Assembly: GCF_009674725.1 (NCBI RefSeq) | Contig: NZ_WKKH01000002.1 | Location: forward strand, 1-64,000 | From: Pedobacter petrophilus | GTDB taxonomy: Bacteria; Bacteroidota; Bacteroidia; Sphingobacteriales; Sphingobacteriaceae | Reading direction: 5' to 3' | Length of the DNA: 64,000 nucleotides | In this document: one piece after another, positions 52,383 to 61,800 of the stretch | Numbering within the stretch: the stretch's first letter is position 1 | Layout of the letters: every line of letters begins with the position of its first letter | Position numbers and translations under genes: made by a program | Notes under the pieces: generated by a model | The model's input: the letters and a program-made list of their open reading frames with translations, nothing else | Databases searched by the model: none | What the model was told of the DNA's origin: nothing

Positions 52383-53066
52383 ATGGATAACGCAATGGTT
52401 TTTAAACCTGAGGCCTTAGATCTCTTTCACGGTTCTTTAGAATTAAAAGGAGGAAAGATAATGATTGGCTCGAGCATTGGAGTTGGGTGGAACGCGCTTA
52501 CACTGGGAAATGCCTTTTATACTTCTGTAAGTGTTGATGCCGCTCGCCTCTTTAGCCATCTAGTGCTACAGAAATCAAGATTAAAGGGAGAGGAGACGTT
52601 TAATAATGTAGGTTTTGCAAAAATCTATAAAGTGCTGTTACATAAAGATTCAAGCATCCTGGATGCTGATAAGGCTCTGGACGCTAACCGCGTCCGGAGT
52701 ATTTTGACGCGTGCTGGAATTCCACAGCGATACCTTGAGCATCGAAATGATGACCAATTAACAGATTTTTATAAGTCTGCTGACCTCTTATGTTATGGTG
52801 CCGGTTGGGAAGGAAACCGAAACGAATATCTTACCAAAGCACTAGGATTCGATGGACTGTTGATTCAAGAACGAGCTTGGGATAGCTATGACTATTATCC
52901 GCAGGATATTGGGATAGACTGGGAAGGGTCAGATATTACAAAGGGATGGCCCCCAAAAACCTTGGCTTTGTACAATCCGGAAGTGATATCAGGGTATGAG
53001 TTGATCAGCGATGGTAGGATTTATGTGCCGAATAAGGAAGTCTTTATCCTGGATATTGAAAGATGA
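52383..53066 (+). CDS. putative ADP-ribosyltransferase-fold protein
   Basis: A 227-residue protein with the scaffold of ADP-ribosyltransferases: LDLFHGS near 13 (first strand with HG), NAFYTSVSVDAARLF near 43 (the FYTS site), YKVLLHKDSSILDADKAL near 80, GFDGLLIQE near 155, and PPKTLALYNPEVI near 190, which resembles the final strand. The expected catalytic Glu/Gln just before this last strand appears replaced (KT). It may be an inactive or divergent enzyme, a toxin, or an antidefence factor; this is a structural guess. Only two bases separate it from the methylase. Confidence 0.45.
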   Translation: MDNAMVFKPEALDLFHGSLELKGGKIMIGSSIGVGWNALTLGNAFYTSVSVDAARLFSHLVLQKSRLKGEETFNNVGFAKIYKVLLHKDSSILDADKALDANRVRSILTRAGIPQRYLEHRNDDQLTDFYKSADLLCYGAGWEGNRNEYLTKALGFDGLLIQERAWDSYDYYPQDIGIDWEGSDITKGWPPKTLALYNPEVISGYELISDGRIYVPNKEVFILDIER

Positions 53067-53067
53067 A

Positions 53068-53247
53068 TTACCGTTGTCTAGATCTTTTCAATCTTACTGT
53101 ATTTCTCCTGCTAATATATTTGGCAAATAAAAGCCATGCAGATCCTGCAGTAATGAATCCAATTATTGGATAATGCAAGTTTAGCGAAGCCAACAATGCG
53201 CCTGTGGAAATGAAACAGGTCAATAGAAATAGAAATAATGTCTTCAT
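53068..53247 (-). CDS. small membrane protein (59 aa)
   Basis: Minus-strand ATG at 53247, stop at 53068-53070. MKTLFLFLLTCFISTGALLA begins the protein, then PIIGFITAGSAWLLF, giving two hydrophobic helices, and a basic tail (RRNTVRLKRSRQR). The clean membrane topology and positive-inside tail support a real gene; its function is unknown. It converges with the ADP-ribosyltransferase-like gene. Confidence 0.5.
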   Translation of the reverse strand: MKTLFLFLLTCFISTGALLASLNLHYPIIGFITAGSAWLLFAKYISRRNTVRLKRSRQR

Positions 53248-53345
53248 AAGCTACCAGTTGATATGCTCTAAATTCATCAATAATTGATCCAAATATCTCA
53301 TTTTAAGGAGTTAATCGGCTTTTTTTTAAGTTAATCAATAAATCT

Positions 53346-53370
53346 AAAAACCACCTAATGGGTGGTTTTT
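53346..53370 (+). terminator. intrinsic terminator before recombinase operon
   Basis: A perfect 10-bp stem, AAAAACCACC (53346-53355) and GGTGGTTTTT (53361-53370), with loop TAATG and T-tract on the plus strand. It separates the accessory block from the recombinase genes. Confidence 0.8.
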
Positions 53371-53397
53371 CTTATTTCACATCAAGGGTTGAATCAT

Positions 53398-53556
53398 ATG
53401 AAAAAATACCTGTATGAGAAAATTAGTCCACAAACTGCTATCGCTATACTAAAGAAAAAAGGTCTTGAAATTAATGAGCAACAGGCCAAGGAAATCTTGG
53501 AATTGCTATATACATTAGCTATTTTAGAAGTAGAACAAGCAATGAAAAAGCCATGA
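53398..53556 (+). CDS. small helical protein upstream of recombinase
   Basis: A 52-residue, highly charged helical protein (MKKYLYEKISPQTAIAILKK, then QQAKEILELLYTLAILEVE). Proteins like this commonly sit just before large serine recombinases in Bacteroidetes; its last four bases overlap the recombinase start (ATGA), so the two are translationally coupled. It may be a recombination accessory factor (inference). It starts after the terminator at 53346-53370. Confidence 0.65.
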   Translation: MKKYLYEKISPQTAIAILKKKGLEINEQQAKEILELLYTLAILEVEQAMKKP

Positions 53557-55103
53557 CAGCAGATCTATATATTAGGGTAAGTACCGAAGAACAAGCCGAT
53601 AAGGGATACTCTCAGCGTAACCAGGAAGAAGTTTTACAGCGCTATTGCCTATCGAAAGGAATTAAGGTAAGGAAAGTTGTGTTTGAAGATCATTCTGCAA
53701 AAACATTTAACAGACCTGCATGGCAAAAGTTGCTTTTAGAGCTTAAAAAAAAGAGAGGGCAAGTTGACCTTATTCTCTTTACAAAATGGGACAGGTTTTC
53801 GAGAAATGCAGGCGATGCCTATATGATGATCAAGATCCTCTCCGATATGGAAATTGAGCCTCAAGCCATAGAACAGCCGCTTGATATCTCTATTCCCGAA
53901 AACAAAATGATGCTTGCTTTTTATCTTGCAGCACCAGAGGTGGAAAACGATAGAAGAGCTCTGAATACTTTTTTCGGAATGAGAAGGGCAAGGAAGGAGG
54001 GGCGTTTCATGGGCTCAGCGCCAATTGGCTACACAAATAAAATCACAGAAGGCGGGAAAAAATACATTTGTCCAATCGAACCTCAAGCATCTATTATGAA
54101 GTGGGCCTACGAAGAACTGGCCACTGGCAAATGGTTTATTGACCAAGTTTGGAAGGAAGCTCACAAAAAGGGTCTAAAGTGTGGGCGTAAAAATTTTTGG
54201 CAAATTATACGTAACCCAGTTTATTGCGGTCAGATTCAAATATCCAAATATAAAGATGAAGAGGCACATATCGTTACAGGACAACATGTGCCGATAGTAT
54301 CGGAAAGTATTTTTTATACTGTAATGGATATTCTTGACGGAAGGAAGAAAAATTCTAAAAATAAACACCTTGCTCCTGATGAATTGCCATTGAGAGGTTT
54401 TTTATTATGCCCTAAATGCGGGTTTAAATTGACTGGCAGTGCTTCTAAAGGATATAGTAAGTATTACTTTTATTATCATTGTTTTTCTGCATGTAAGGTG
54501 CGACATAGTGCTAATAAAGTAAATGATGCCTTTGTGAAAGAACTAGAGAAGCATTCGCTGGATCCAAAAATGAATGAACTTTATAATATGGTAATCTCAC
54601 AGGTCTATAATTCGATCTCAGGAGGTGAAAAGGATGAGACCATCACCTTCAAAAATAAAATAGGAGAATTGAATCAAAAGATAATACGGGCTCGAGATAA
54701 AATGTTACAGGATGTAATTTTAGATTTCGAGTATCGTAAAATTAAGATTGAATGCGAAAGAAGTATCACAATTCTTGAAGGAAAACTCTTAGAAATTTCG
54801 CGGGGAAATTTAAATTTAGGGCCGATTATTGCAAAAGCGACTGGAATGCTCACAAACCTGTCTAAAACATATTTAAATGCAGATTCTGAAGGGAAGAGAC
54901 GTTTAATTAGTTCGATGTATCCCGAAAATTGGACTTTTGACGGAGAGCTACATCGAACTGTTCGGGTAAACGAAGCAATCCGCGTTCTAGGCGCCTTAAA
55001 GGGGGTTTTTGAGGGCAAAAAAAAAGGCAAATCAAAGGATAATTTTGATTTGCCTACTATGGTAGCGGGGAGCAGGATCGAACTGCCGACCTCAGGGTTA
55101 TGA
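53553..55103 (+). CDS. large serine recombinase (integrase of the ICE)
   Basis: A 516-residue recombinase. Resolvase domain: YIRVSTEEQADKGYS with the catalytic Ser near residue 9, and TKWDRFSRNAGDAY near 75. The Recombinase domain follows (MGSAPIGYTNK near 152), then a zinc ribbon (CPKCGFKLTG near 286 with paired Cys at HCFSACKVRHS near 310) and a coiled coil from about 360. The last 14 residues (MVAGSRIELPTSGL) are encoded antisense to the tRNA, so the native C-terminus probably ended earlier or continues across the attachment site. Confidence 0.93.
   Translation: MTADLYIRVSTEEQADKGYSQRNQEEVLQRYCLSKGIKVRKVVFEDHSAKTFNRPAWQKLLLELKKKRGQVDLILFTKWDRFSRNAGDAYMMIKILSDMEIEPQAIEQPLDISIPENKMMLAFYLAAPEVENDRRALNTFFGMRRARKEGRFMGSAPIGYTNKITEGGKKYICPIEPQASIMKWAYEELATGKWFIDQVWKEAHKKGLKCGRKNFWQIIRNPVYCGQIQISKYKDEEAHIVTGQHVPIVSESIFYTVMDILDGRKKNSKNKHLAPDELPLRGFLLCPKCGFKLTGSASKGYSKYYFYYHCFSACKVRHSANKVNDAFVKELEKHSLDPKMNELYNMVISQVYNSISGGEKDETITFKNKIGELNQKIIRARDKMLQDVILDFEYRKIKIECERSITILEGKLLEISRGNLNLGPIIAKATGMLTNLSKTYLNADSEGKRRLISSMYPENWTFDGELHRTVRVNEAIRVLGALKGVFEGKKKGKSKDNFDLPTMVAGSRIELPTSGL
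55017..55055 (-). terminator. terminator of tRNA-Met, overlapped by recombinase frame
   Basis: A 12-bp perfect inverted repeat, AGGCAAATCAAA (55025-55036) and TTTGATTTGCCT (55044-55055). On the minus strand it follows the tRNA 3' end by four bases and is followed by a run of nine Ts (55017-55025), so it is a normal terminator for the tRNA. The recombinase frame reads through it in the other direction. Confidence 0.75.
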
Positions 55104-55136
55104 ATCCTGCGCTCTAACCATCTGAGCTACCCCGCC
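55060..55136 (-). tRNA. tRNA-Met(CAT)
   Basis: A 77-nt tRNA on the minus strand with encoded CCA (55060-55062). Acceptor stem 5' GGCGGGG pairs with CCCCGCT; D-arm GCTC/GAGC; anticodon loop TTCATAA; T-stem GGCAG/CTGCT with loop TTCGATC. The anticodon is CAT, so elongator Met (or lysidine-modified Ile2). Position 31-39 of the anticodon stem is an A-C mismatch. The recombinase frame ends within this gene at 55103 on the other strand. Confidence 0.92.
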
Positions 55137-55272
55137 GGGTTGAAATATTTGTGTATATTATCAAATATTTAGCTGGTTATTTTTTGGAGTTGCAAATATA
55201 GAATAAATTACCTTTCTTTAGAAAAATAAAATAAAAAAAATACATCCGGATTTATTCTGGTAATGAATTAAC

Positions 55273-55653
55273 ATGGCAGAAAAGAAAAAATTTACACTGG
55301 AGTACGAGGTTAAATCGTCACCACGAATATTGTATACCTTTATCAGTGAGCCTAATGGCTTGTCGCAATGGTTCGCTGATGATGTAAATTTTCGCGACCA
55401 GGTTTACACATTTACCTGGGATGACGAACAACTCAAAGCGAAGCTGGTTTCGATCAAAGAGAACAAATTAGTTAAATTTAAGTGGCTGGACGACGAACCT
55501 CAGTGTTACTTCGAGATGGAAATTGTACAGGATGAGCTGACCAATGATGTAGCGCTTTCTATAACAGATTTCACCACAGACGACTTGCTGGCAGAGAAAA
55601 AATTAATCTGGGATAACCAGATTGACTATTTGATTAGCGTTTTAGGTGCCTAG
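55273..55653 (+). CDS. START-like domain protein
   Basis: A 126-residue cytoplasmic protein resembling the AHSA1/START superfamily: EYEVKSSPRILYTFISEPNG (helix-grip beginning), LSQWFADDVNFRD, FTWDDEQLKAKLVSIKENK and a C-terminal helix (KKLIWDNQIDYLISVLGA). Members bind hydrophobic ligands or chaperone clients; the specific role is unknown. Its position before an LptF/LptG gene is typical of Sphingobacteriaceae core genome. Confidence 0.8.
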   Translation: MAEKKKFTLEYEVKSSPRILYTFISEPNGLSQWFADDVNFRDQVYTFTWDDEQLKAKLVSIKENKLVKFKWLDDEPQCYFEMEIVQDELTNDVALSITDFTTDDLLAEKKLIWDNQIDYLISVLGA

Positions 55654-55670
55654 TTTAAAACCGTATTGCT

Positions 55671-55678
55671 TACCTTTG
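55671..55678 (+). promoter_or_regulatory. candidate -7 box TACCTTTG for lptF/G
   Basis: TACCTTTG matches the Bacteroidetes -7 box. It ends only four bases before the GTG start codon, so if it is used the mRNA would be leaderless or nearly so. A clear -33 box is not seen. Confidence 0.35.
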
Positions 55679-55682
55679 TAGG

Positions 55683-57110
55683 GTGAAAAAAATACATCTT
55701 CTTTTAATAAAAGCATTCATAAAGCCATTCCTTGCTACATTTTTTGTAGTAATGTTTATTCTTTTGATGTTTTTCTTATTCAAGTGGATCGATGATTTAA
55801 TCGGTAAGGGGTTTGAATGGTACACCATTTTAGAATTGATGTACTATGCCTCTGCCGCCAATGTGGCCATGGCATTGCCGCTTTCGGTATTGCTTTCCTC
55901 CATCATGACGTTTGGTACCCTCGGTGAGAATTACGAGTTGGTTGCCATCAAATCTGCCGGGATCTCCCTTCAGAAAGCCATGAGGCCATTATTTGTGGTG
56001 ATCATTTTGCTCACCATCAGTTCATTTCTTTTCTCGAACTACATGTTGCCTAAAGCAAACCTGAAATTCAGTTCTTTGCTTTATGATATCCGGAACAAGA
56101 AGCTCTCCTTTCTAATTAAGCCAGGCGTATTCAATAATAGTATTCCGAACTTTTCCATCCGGGTAGATTCAAAAGATGAAAACGGAAAACTAAGTGGCAT
56201 CCTGATTTATGACCATCGCGGTACCAATGGCATTCCGAAGGTAATTATGGCGAGGGAAGGGGAGATGAATAAAACTTCCGATGGTAAATACCTGCTGCTG
56301 AAACTGAAGGATGGGGTGCAATATGAAGAGCAGGCAAGCACCAGCGGCGCCTATAATCCACGTCAGATTTTAAACAGAACCCGTTTTAAAGAAACAGAAC
56401 CCAGGTTTAGTCTGGAATCTTTCGATATGAACCGTACCGATCCCAATGCGTTTGGAAACAGTACACCAATGCTCAATCTAAGGGGAATTAGTAAAAAGGG
56501 CGATTCTTTATCTAAACTGCTGGATACTTTGGGGCAGTATTCGGCCAGAATGGCATCGTCGAATTTCAAACAATTCAATTCGGCTAAAGGATATTCCAAA
56601 CTGAAAGTTGCGCCAAAAGTGATCAGTGATAACATTGTCAAAGATATTCCAAACGGATCAAAAAAATCCAGCCTGGATAATGCCTCAAACATTGTATCTG
56701 GAATGGTTCAGAATCTGTCTAATACGGCTCCACGCCATACCGATCTGGTTGGCGAATACATCTTTACCCGAATAGAATACCAGCGGAAGTTCACGCTGGC
56801 AGCATCTTGTATCCTGTTGTTTTTTATTGGTGCGCCGTTAGGGGCGATCATCAGAAAAGGCGGTATGGGTTTACCGGTAGTTATTGCAATTTCGTTTTTT
56901 TTAATCTACCATATCATTACCACCGTTGCTGAAAAATCTGCCCGGGAAGGTTCCACCAACCCGATTGTAGCCATGTGGATTGCCGTGATTGTTTTGTCGC
57001 CGCTGGCTGCCTTTCTTACCTATAAAGCCACGGTAGACTCGGCTTTATTCGATATCAATTATTACAAACAGCTTTTCTTTAAATTGTTCCGGATCAGGCA
57101 AAAACGGTAG
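55683..57110 (+). CDS. LptF/LptG-family permease (YjgP/YjgQ)
   Basis: A 475-residue inner-membrane protein of the LptF/LptG family, which with LptB moves lipopolysaccharide from the inner membrane toward the outer membrane. Three N-terminal helices (about 10-120; AFIKPFLATFFVVMFILLMF at the start) precede a periplasmic beta-jellyroll (about 130-370), and three C-terminal helices follow (about 370-460; AASCILLFFIGAPLGAIIRKG near 375). A disordered Ser/Asn-rich insertion lies at about 270-345. Start is GTG at 55683; the next Met (residue 24) would cut the first helix. Which of F or G it is cannot be told. Confidence 0.9.
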   Translation: MKKIHLLLIKAFIKPFLATFFVVMFILLMFFLFKWIDDLIGKGFEWYTILELMYYASAANVAMALPLSVLLSSIMTFGTLGENYELVAIKSAGISLQKAMRPLFVVIILLTISSFLFSNYMLPKANLKFSSLLYDIRNKKLSFLIKPGVFNNSIPNFSIRVDSKDENGKLSGILIYDHRGTNGIPKVIMAREGEMNKTSDGKYLLLKLKDGVQYEEQASTSGAYNPRQILNRTRFKETEPRFSLESFDMNRTDPNAFGNSTPMLNLRGISKKGDSLSKLLDTLGQYSARMASSNFKQFNSAKGYSKLKVAPKVISDNIVKDIPNGSKKSSLDNASNIVSGMVQNLSNTAPRHTDLVGEYIFTRIEYQRKFTLAASCILLFFIGAPLGAIIRKGGMGLPVVIAISFFLIYHIITTVAEKSAREGSTNPIVAMWIAVIVLSPLAAFLTYKATVDSALFDINYYKQLFFKLFRIRQKR

Positions 57111-57166
57111 TCCATATCCTTTACTTATAAATGATATTTCCTGGATTTTTTTGTCTATTAAGGTTG

Positions 57167-57174
57167 TACCTTTG
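57167..57174 (+). promoter_or_regulatory. candidate -7 box TACCTTTG for ribBA
   Basis: TACCTTTG, preceded by TTTG at 57150-57153 (a shorter spacing than usual), lies 79 bases before the ribBA ATG. The remaining leader shows no FMN-riboswitch-like sequence that I can identify. Confidence 0.5.
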
Positions 57175-57252
57175 TGCTGGCAAAAGCTGTTACATGTTAT
57201 CTTAGCCAATTAAAAATAACATGATCTGGCTAGATAAATATGCCTTGAACAA

Positions 57253-58464
57253 ATGCAGACAAAACTAAATACCATAGCGGAAGCCATTGCTGAAATTAAG
57301 GCAGGCAAAGTGATTATTGTAGTAGATGATGAAAACCGCGAGAATGAAGGTGATTTTCTAACTGCTGCGGAGAATGCGACACCTGAGGTAATTAACTTTA
57401 TGGCCACCTATGGGAGGGGATTAATTTGTGCGCCGCTTACAGAAGAGCGTTGCCAGGAATTGAACCTTGATTTAATGGTTGGTAAAAATACTGCCGCTTA
57501 CGAAACCAATTTTACAGTTTCTGTAGACCTTGTTGGTCATGGTTGTACCACCGGAATTTCGGCGAGCGACAGGTCTAAAACGATGCTGGCTTTGGTAGAT
57601 CCGAAAACCAAACCTGAAGAATTAGGAAGACCTGGACATATTTTTCCGCTGATTGCTAAAGATGGCGGTGTAATCCGTCGCGCCGGCCATACAGAAGCCG
57701 GGGTAGATTTAGCCCGTTTAGCCGGAATGAAACCTGCTGGTTTGTTAGTTGAAATTTTGAAAGAGGATGGCGAAATGGCCAGACTTCCGGATTTATTCAA
57801 AATTGCTGAACAACACCAGTTGAAAATTATTTCTATTGAAGATTTAATCGCTTACAGGTTAAACATTGATAGTTTAATTAAAAAAGAAGTAACCATTGAT
57901 TTACCAACGCAGTGGGGCGATTTCAAAATGACTGCCTATACCCAGCTGGATAACAACGCCACACATTTGGCGATTTCAAAAGGTGAATGGAGCGATGACG
58001 AGCCGGTTCTTGCCCGTGTACACAGTTCTTGTGTGACTGGTGATATTTTCGGATCGTGCCGTTGCGATTGCGGACCACAACTGCATAAAGCTTTGGAAAT
58101 GATTCAGAAAGAAGGCAAAGGAATTGTAGTTTATATGAATCAGGAAGGCAGAGGGATTGGACTAATCAATAAACTTCGTTCATATAACTTACAGGATGCT
58201 GGTTTTGATACCGTTGAAGCTAATATTAAATTAGGTTTCAAGGGTGATGAACGTGATTATGGCGTAGGCGCTCAAATATTGAGGTCTGAAGGCATCACTA
58301 AAATGCGTTTAATGAGTAATAACCCAACTAAAAGGGCAGGGCTGATTGGCTATGGTCTGGAAGTGATAGAGAATATTCCTATTGAAATTGAAAGCAATAT
58401 CCATAATGAGCGTTATTTAAAAACTAAACGTGATAAAATGGGGCATTCAATTATGAAAGGATAG
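57253..58464 (+). CDS. ribBA: RibBA: DHBP synthase / GTP cyclohydrolase II
   Basis: A 403-residue bifunctional riboflavin-biosynthesis enzyme. The N-terminal half (1-200, 3,4-dihydroxy-2-butanone 4-phosphate synthase) has [16 protein letters not shown] near 25 and [14 protein letters not shown] near 139. The C-terminal half (from about 205, GTP cyclohydrolase II) has the zinc cysteines in [18 protein letters not shown] near 258, the catalytic RGIG in [14 protein letters not shown] near 297, and [12 protein letters not shown] near 353. All catalytic motifs are intact. Confidence 0.97.
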   Translation: MQTKLNTIAEAIAEIKAGKVIIVVDDENRENEGDFLTAAENATPEVINFMATYGRGLICAPLTEERCQELNLDLMVGKNTAAYETNFTVSVDLVGHGCTTGISASDRSKTMLALVDPKTKPEELGRPGHIFPLIAKDGGVIRRAGHTEAGVDLARLAGMKPAGLLVEILKEDGEMARLPDLFKIAEQHQLKIISIEDLIAYRLNIDSLIKKEVTIDLPTQWGDFKMTAYTQLDNNATHLAISKGEWSDDEPVLARVHSSCVTGDIFGSCRCDCGPQLHKALEMIQKEGKGIVVYMNQEGRGIGLINKLRSYNLQDAGFDTVEANIKLGFKGDERDYGVGAQILRSEGITKMRLMSNNPTKRAGLIGYGLEVIENIPIEIESNIHNERYLKTKRDKMGHSIMKG

Positions 58465-58540
58465 TTGAGTTTTTGGTTTGCGATTTTCAGTTGCCGGTTG
58501 ATTCGGTAACCGGGAATTTAAATATATAAAGCATATCTGG

Positions 58541-58567
58541 GCCAGTAGTTCAACTACTGGCTTTTTT
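58541..58567 (+). terminator. ribBA terminator
   Basis: GCCAGTAGTT (58541-58550) pairs with AACTACTGGC (58552-58561) around a single C, followed by six Ts. A strong intrinsic terminator 77 bases after the ribBA stop. Confidence 0.9.
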
Positions 58568-58844
58568 GTTGACGTGATTTTTTTTAAAAAAAAGGGTGGT
58601 TTTTGCCTGGCCGGAGCATGTTTGCCAGGAAAGTTGAAACAGAATTTTATCTCTTGCCAGAATGGATATGGCAATAACCACCCCGCCTTTCAGGCACCCC
58701 TCCTTAAAAGAAGGAGGAGAGTAGATTTATGGGTAATAGCGATTGCGTAAAATATTTCTGCAAATTGACCCTACAGCATTTATTTCCTCCCGCTGTGAAC
58801 GAAATACGAGAGACGAACAACGACTTCTCACAAAACACTCACAT
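58568..58844. repeat. intergenic region with REP-like repeat at 58676-58720
   Basis: No gene is evident. AACCACCCCGCCTTTCAGGC then ACCCCTCCTTAAAAGAAGGAGG matches a dispersed intergenic palindrome familiar in Sphingobacteriaceae genomes (CACCCCGCC...CACCCCTCC with CTCCTT/AAGGAG stem). It lies between two convergent genes, where such repeats are usually found. Confidence 0.5.
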
Positions 58845-61800
58845 TTACCTCCGCTGATTTCCCTTGCTCTGATTGATAATCGCTTCCTTGCTAATCGATT
58901 TATTCGTTTTAACAGGTGTTTCGCTTTGTTTCCGCTTCAGATTTCTACGGTAAGAGCCGGAGATTTTCTGAATAAACTCTTTAAACGTATCAAACTGCTG
59001 CGTGTACACCAAACCAAAAGAAGTTACGTTTGCCGTCGGACTGATTCCACTATTCAGGAAGATACTTTGTTGTGTAGGTGGTTTATTCGCGGCTTTCGCG
59101 GTTAAGCTTCCATCTTTTCTAATTAAAAATAATGCTTCAACCTCTCTGCCTACGTTATCGTTAGAAAAGTCGATTACGTTGAAATCGTTCACACTGTTTC
59201 TGTCGACAATACCGGCATTGATAATTAGCCTGTTATTGAATAATTTGAAAGATGCATTGGCTTCGTTCAGTGAGCGAACATTTAAATCTACAAAGTTCAG
59301 GTTTAGCGACGATAGTACATTGTTGAACTGGTTGAACACCAATTCTGTAGCTGTACTTGTTGCGGTAGAGCTTAACTGGTTACCAATAGATTCACCACCA
59401 TTCCCTGAAGCGAAACTCCGCCTGATAATTAAACTAAAGGCTTGTAAATTCAGGTTATTCTGATCGCTAAGATAGGTTTGAAGTTGTTCTTTAATGGAAG
59501 GCTGTGAAGGGAAATTAATGTCGAGTTTAATTTCCGGCTGCAGCAGGAGACCGGTTAGTCCCATCTCCACTTCTGTATCTACCCTTTGGTTGGCTAAACT
59601 ACTCGCATCGCGGTTAGCCGCTTTAAAGAGTTCATTTAAGTTGGCTCTTAACGCATAAATCGCTTTCAAATTAATCTGCGCAGCAGTAGGGTTTCCCGTC
59701 CACCGGATGGTACCACCTTGCCTGATTTCAAATTTCTTATTGATTACCTCTTGTGCCGTAAAGTCAAAACTACCCGTTTCGATGATATAATCTCCTGACA
59801 TTTCAAAATCGCCCAGACTATTAATATTCAGGTTTAATTCCGCATTACCTTTACCACTCAAATTGCCTAATGTGGTAAAAATATTTGCTGTTGTATTCGG
59901 ATCTATCGTGAGTTTAAATGTTAAGGTTAAACCATCAAAATTGGTGGTTTTCTTGACTACTTTACTCGAATCGCGACTAATAAAGTTGATAAAGTCTTTA
60001 TCAGATACCGTTTCTGAACTGTTCAAAGGCAGATTGAAAACTGTTCCGTTTCCTGTTCTGGCTTTAATATCAATCTTCATTTTACTGGTAGGGCCATTGA
60101 ATTTAAAAACACCCGTACCATATGCCTTTCCAAAGTAGACCGCATTATCTTTCGAGGTGGTATTTAGCGCCATGAAATCAGTGGCGTTAACCTCAACGGC
60201 TAAAGTTGGATCATTAAGATTGTTTAAATCTACCGAACCCCTTGCATTCGCCAGGTGGCCTTCTAAATCACGGAGTTTAAAATTATCCAACTTCACCACG
60301 CTGTTCTCAATATTTACTTTATCGGTAATTACATAAGTGGTCTTCAGGTAATTCACCATCAACTGTCCTTCATCGAGCGCCAGCGATCCGTTAATAGCAG
60401 GTTTATCTAAGGGGCCTTTAACACTTAAATCGGCAGAGATATTTCCTTTCAGATTAGATACCAGCGTTTTCACGAACGGCTCCAGAATGGTAAGTTTACT
60501 ATTGTTCATCTTCACATCCATGTCGATCTGTTTTTCATTCAAATCCAGATTTCCGGTAAGTTTGAAAGTTTCGGTATTATCGGCAGTAATCCTGGTAAAG
60601 ATGTTAACTTTATTTGTTTCGCTATTGAAAGATGAGGTATCCTGAAGTGTTCCGATGTAGATATCATTAAAGTTGAGGGAATCGATTTTCAAATCGTCTG
60701 TAGCTCTCGGGCCCTTTAAAATACCATAAAGTTTTGTGTTTCCATTTGCCTTTCCTCCAAGTTTTACCCCGAAACCTTTTGTAAAAGGATTAAGTGTTTT
60801 TAAATTAAAATCTTTAAATCCGACCTGAAGCAAATCTTTCGGATCATCAGAGAGTAAACCATCAATGGTTAATTGCTGATTGCCATTGGTTAAATCAAAG
60901 TTACTGATGAGGGTTTTGCCTTGGTTCAGCACAATTCTAACTTTCTCCTGAATCCGCCATTCTTCACTGTTTATTTTAAGAATGGAGGGTAACAAACTTA
61001 AGCGTGCTGTGGTATCCTGATTTTTAGTAAATTCAACCAGTCCGTTTAAATCCAGTTGGTTGGCTTCGTCAGAATTAGACATCTTGATGTTAAAAGCCAA
61101 ACTATCATTGCGAAGGATATTCGAAACGTTGACATCTTTAATAAACAAACTATCATTCAACTGAACACGATCAGAAGTTATAATCAACTGAAGTTGCTCT
61201 TTAGTGGTATTTTCATCGAGGATGATATTGTTCACCACGATGCCATTGTATTTCAGTTTTTTAACAAACCCGGTAAGTGTGGCGGTGTTATTTCTGGAAT
61301 CAAAATCGCCTAGCAGGATAGCGCCCTCTTCCATTTCCAATCCCGGGGAGATGAACTGAGCCAATGGTTCGAACTTCTTAATGCGCAAATCAAACTTGAA
61401 GATTTGATTGTTATATTTTATAATGTCTGTCTTTAGCGAAGGAATGTACGTTTTTGCTATCGCTTTATAATAAGATACAATAGAGTTAAGGTCATATTCA
61501 CCAGCAATACTGGCGTCTAATATATCAGATTTAATATTTAGATTTCTATTGATACCCGTGCCTTTAGCCATCAGTTGTACCGAATCAACATTGTATATTC
61601 CTTTTGGATTTTGAAGCCTGATTTTTTCAATCAACAAACTTCCTTCAATATTATTCAGGTTGGTTCCGGCAAAATTTGTACTGAACTTTGCATCAACGAT
61701 TAAGGAATCTTTTAAAAGTTTTAATGCTTTAAGCTTCGCTTTTGAAATTGTAGCATTGAAGTTAAATACCGGAAGTTTTGGGTTGAGGTTAACGCCGCCA

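Larger units (their letters stand above)
25439..55059. mobile_element. integrative conjugative element (left end not located)
   Basis: This stretch carries a whole Bacteroidetes-type conjugation module (MobA/MobB, TraA-like ATPase, DUF4134, DUF4133, TraG, TraJ, TraK, TraM, TraN, coupling protein), RteC regulators, an excisionase-like protein and a large serine recombinase at the right end next to tRNA-Met. The right junction must lie near or within the recombinase 3' end (about 55,000-55,060). The left boundary given here is a guess: no matching tRNA 3'-end duplicate was found to the left, and the limit could be anywhere from about 15,100 to 26,100. Confidence 0.7.

Noticed and set aside
57175..57252. 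FMN riboswitch in the ribBA leader.
   Set aside because: The leader is only about 70-80 bases and lacks the conserved FMN-aptamer blocks.
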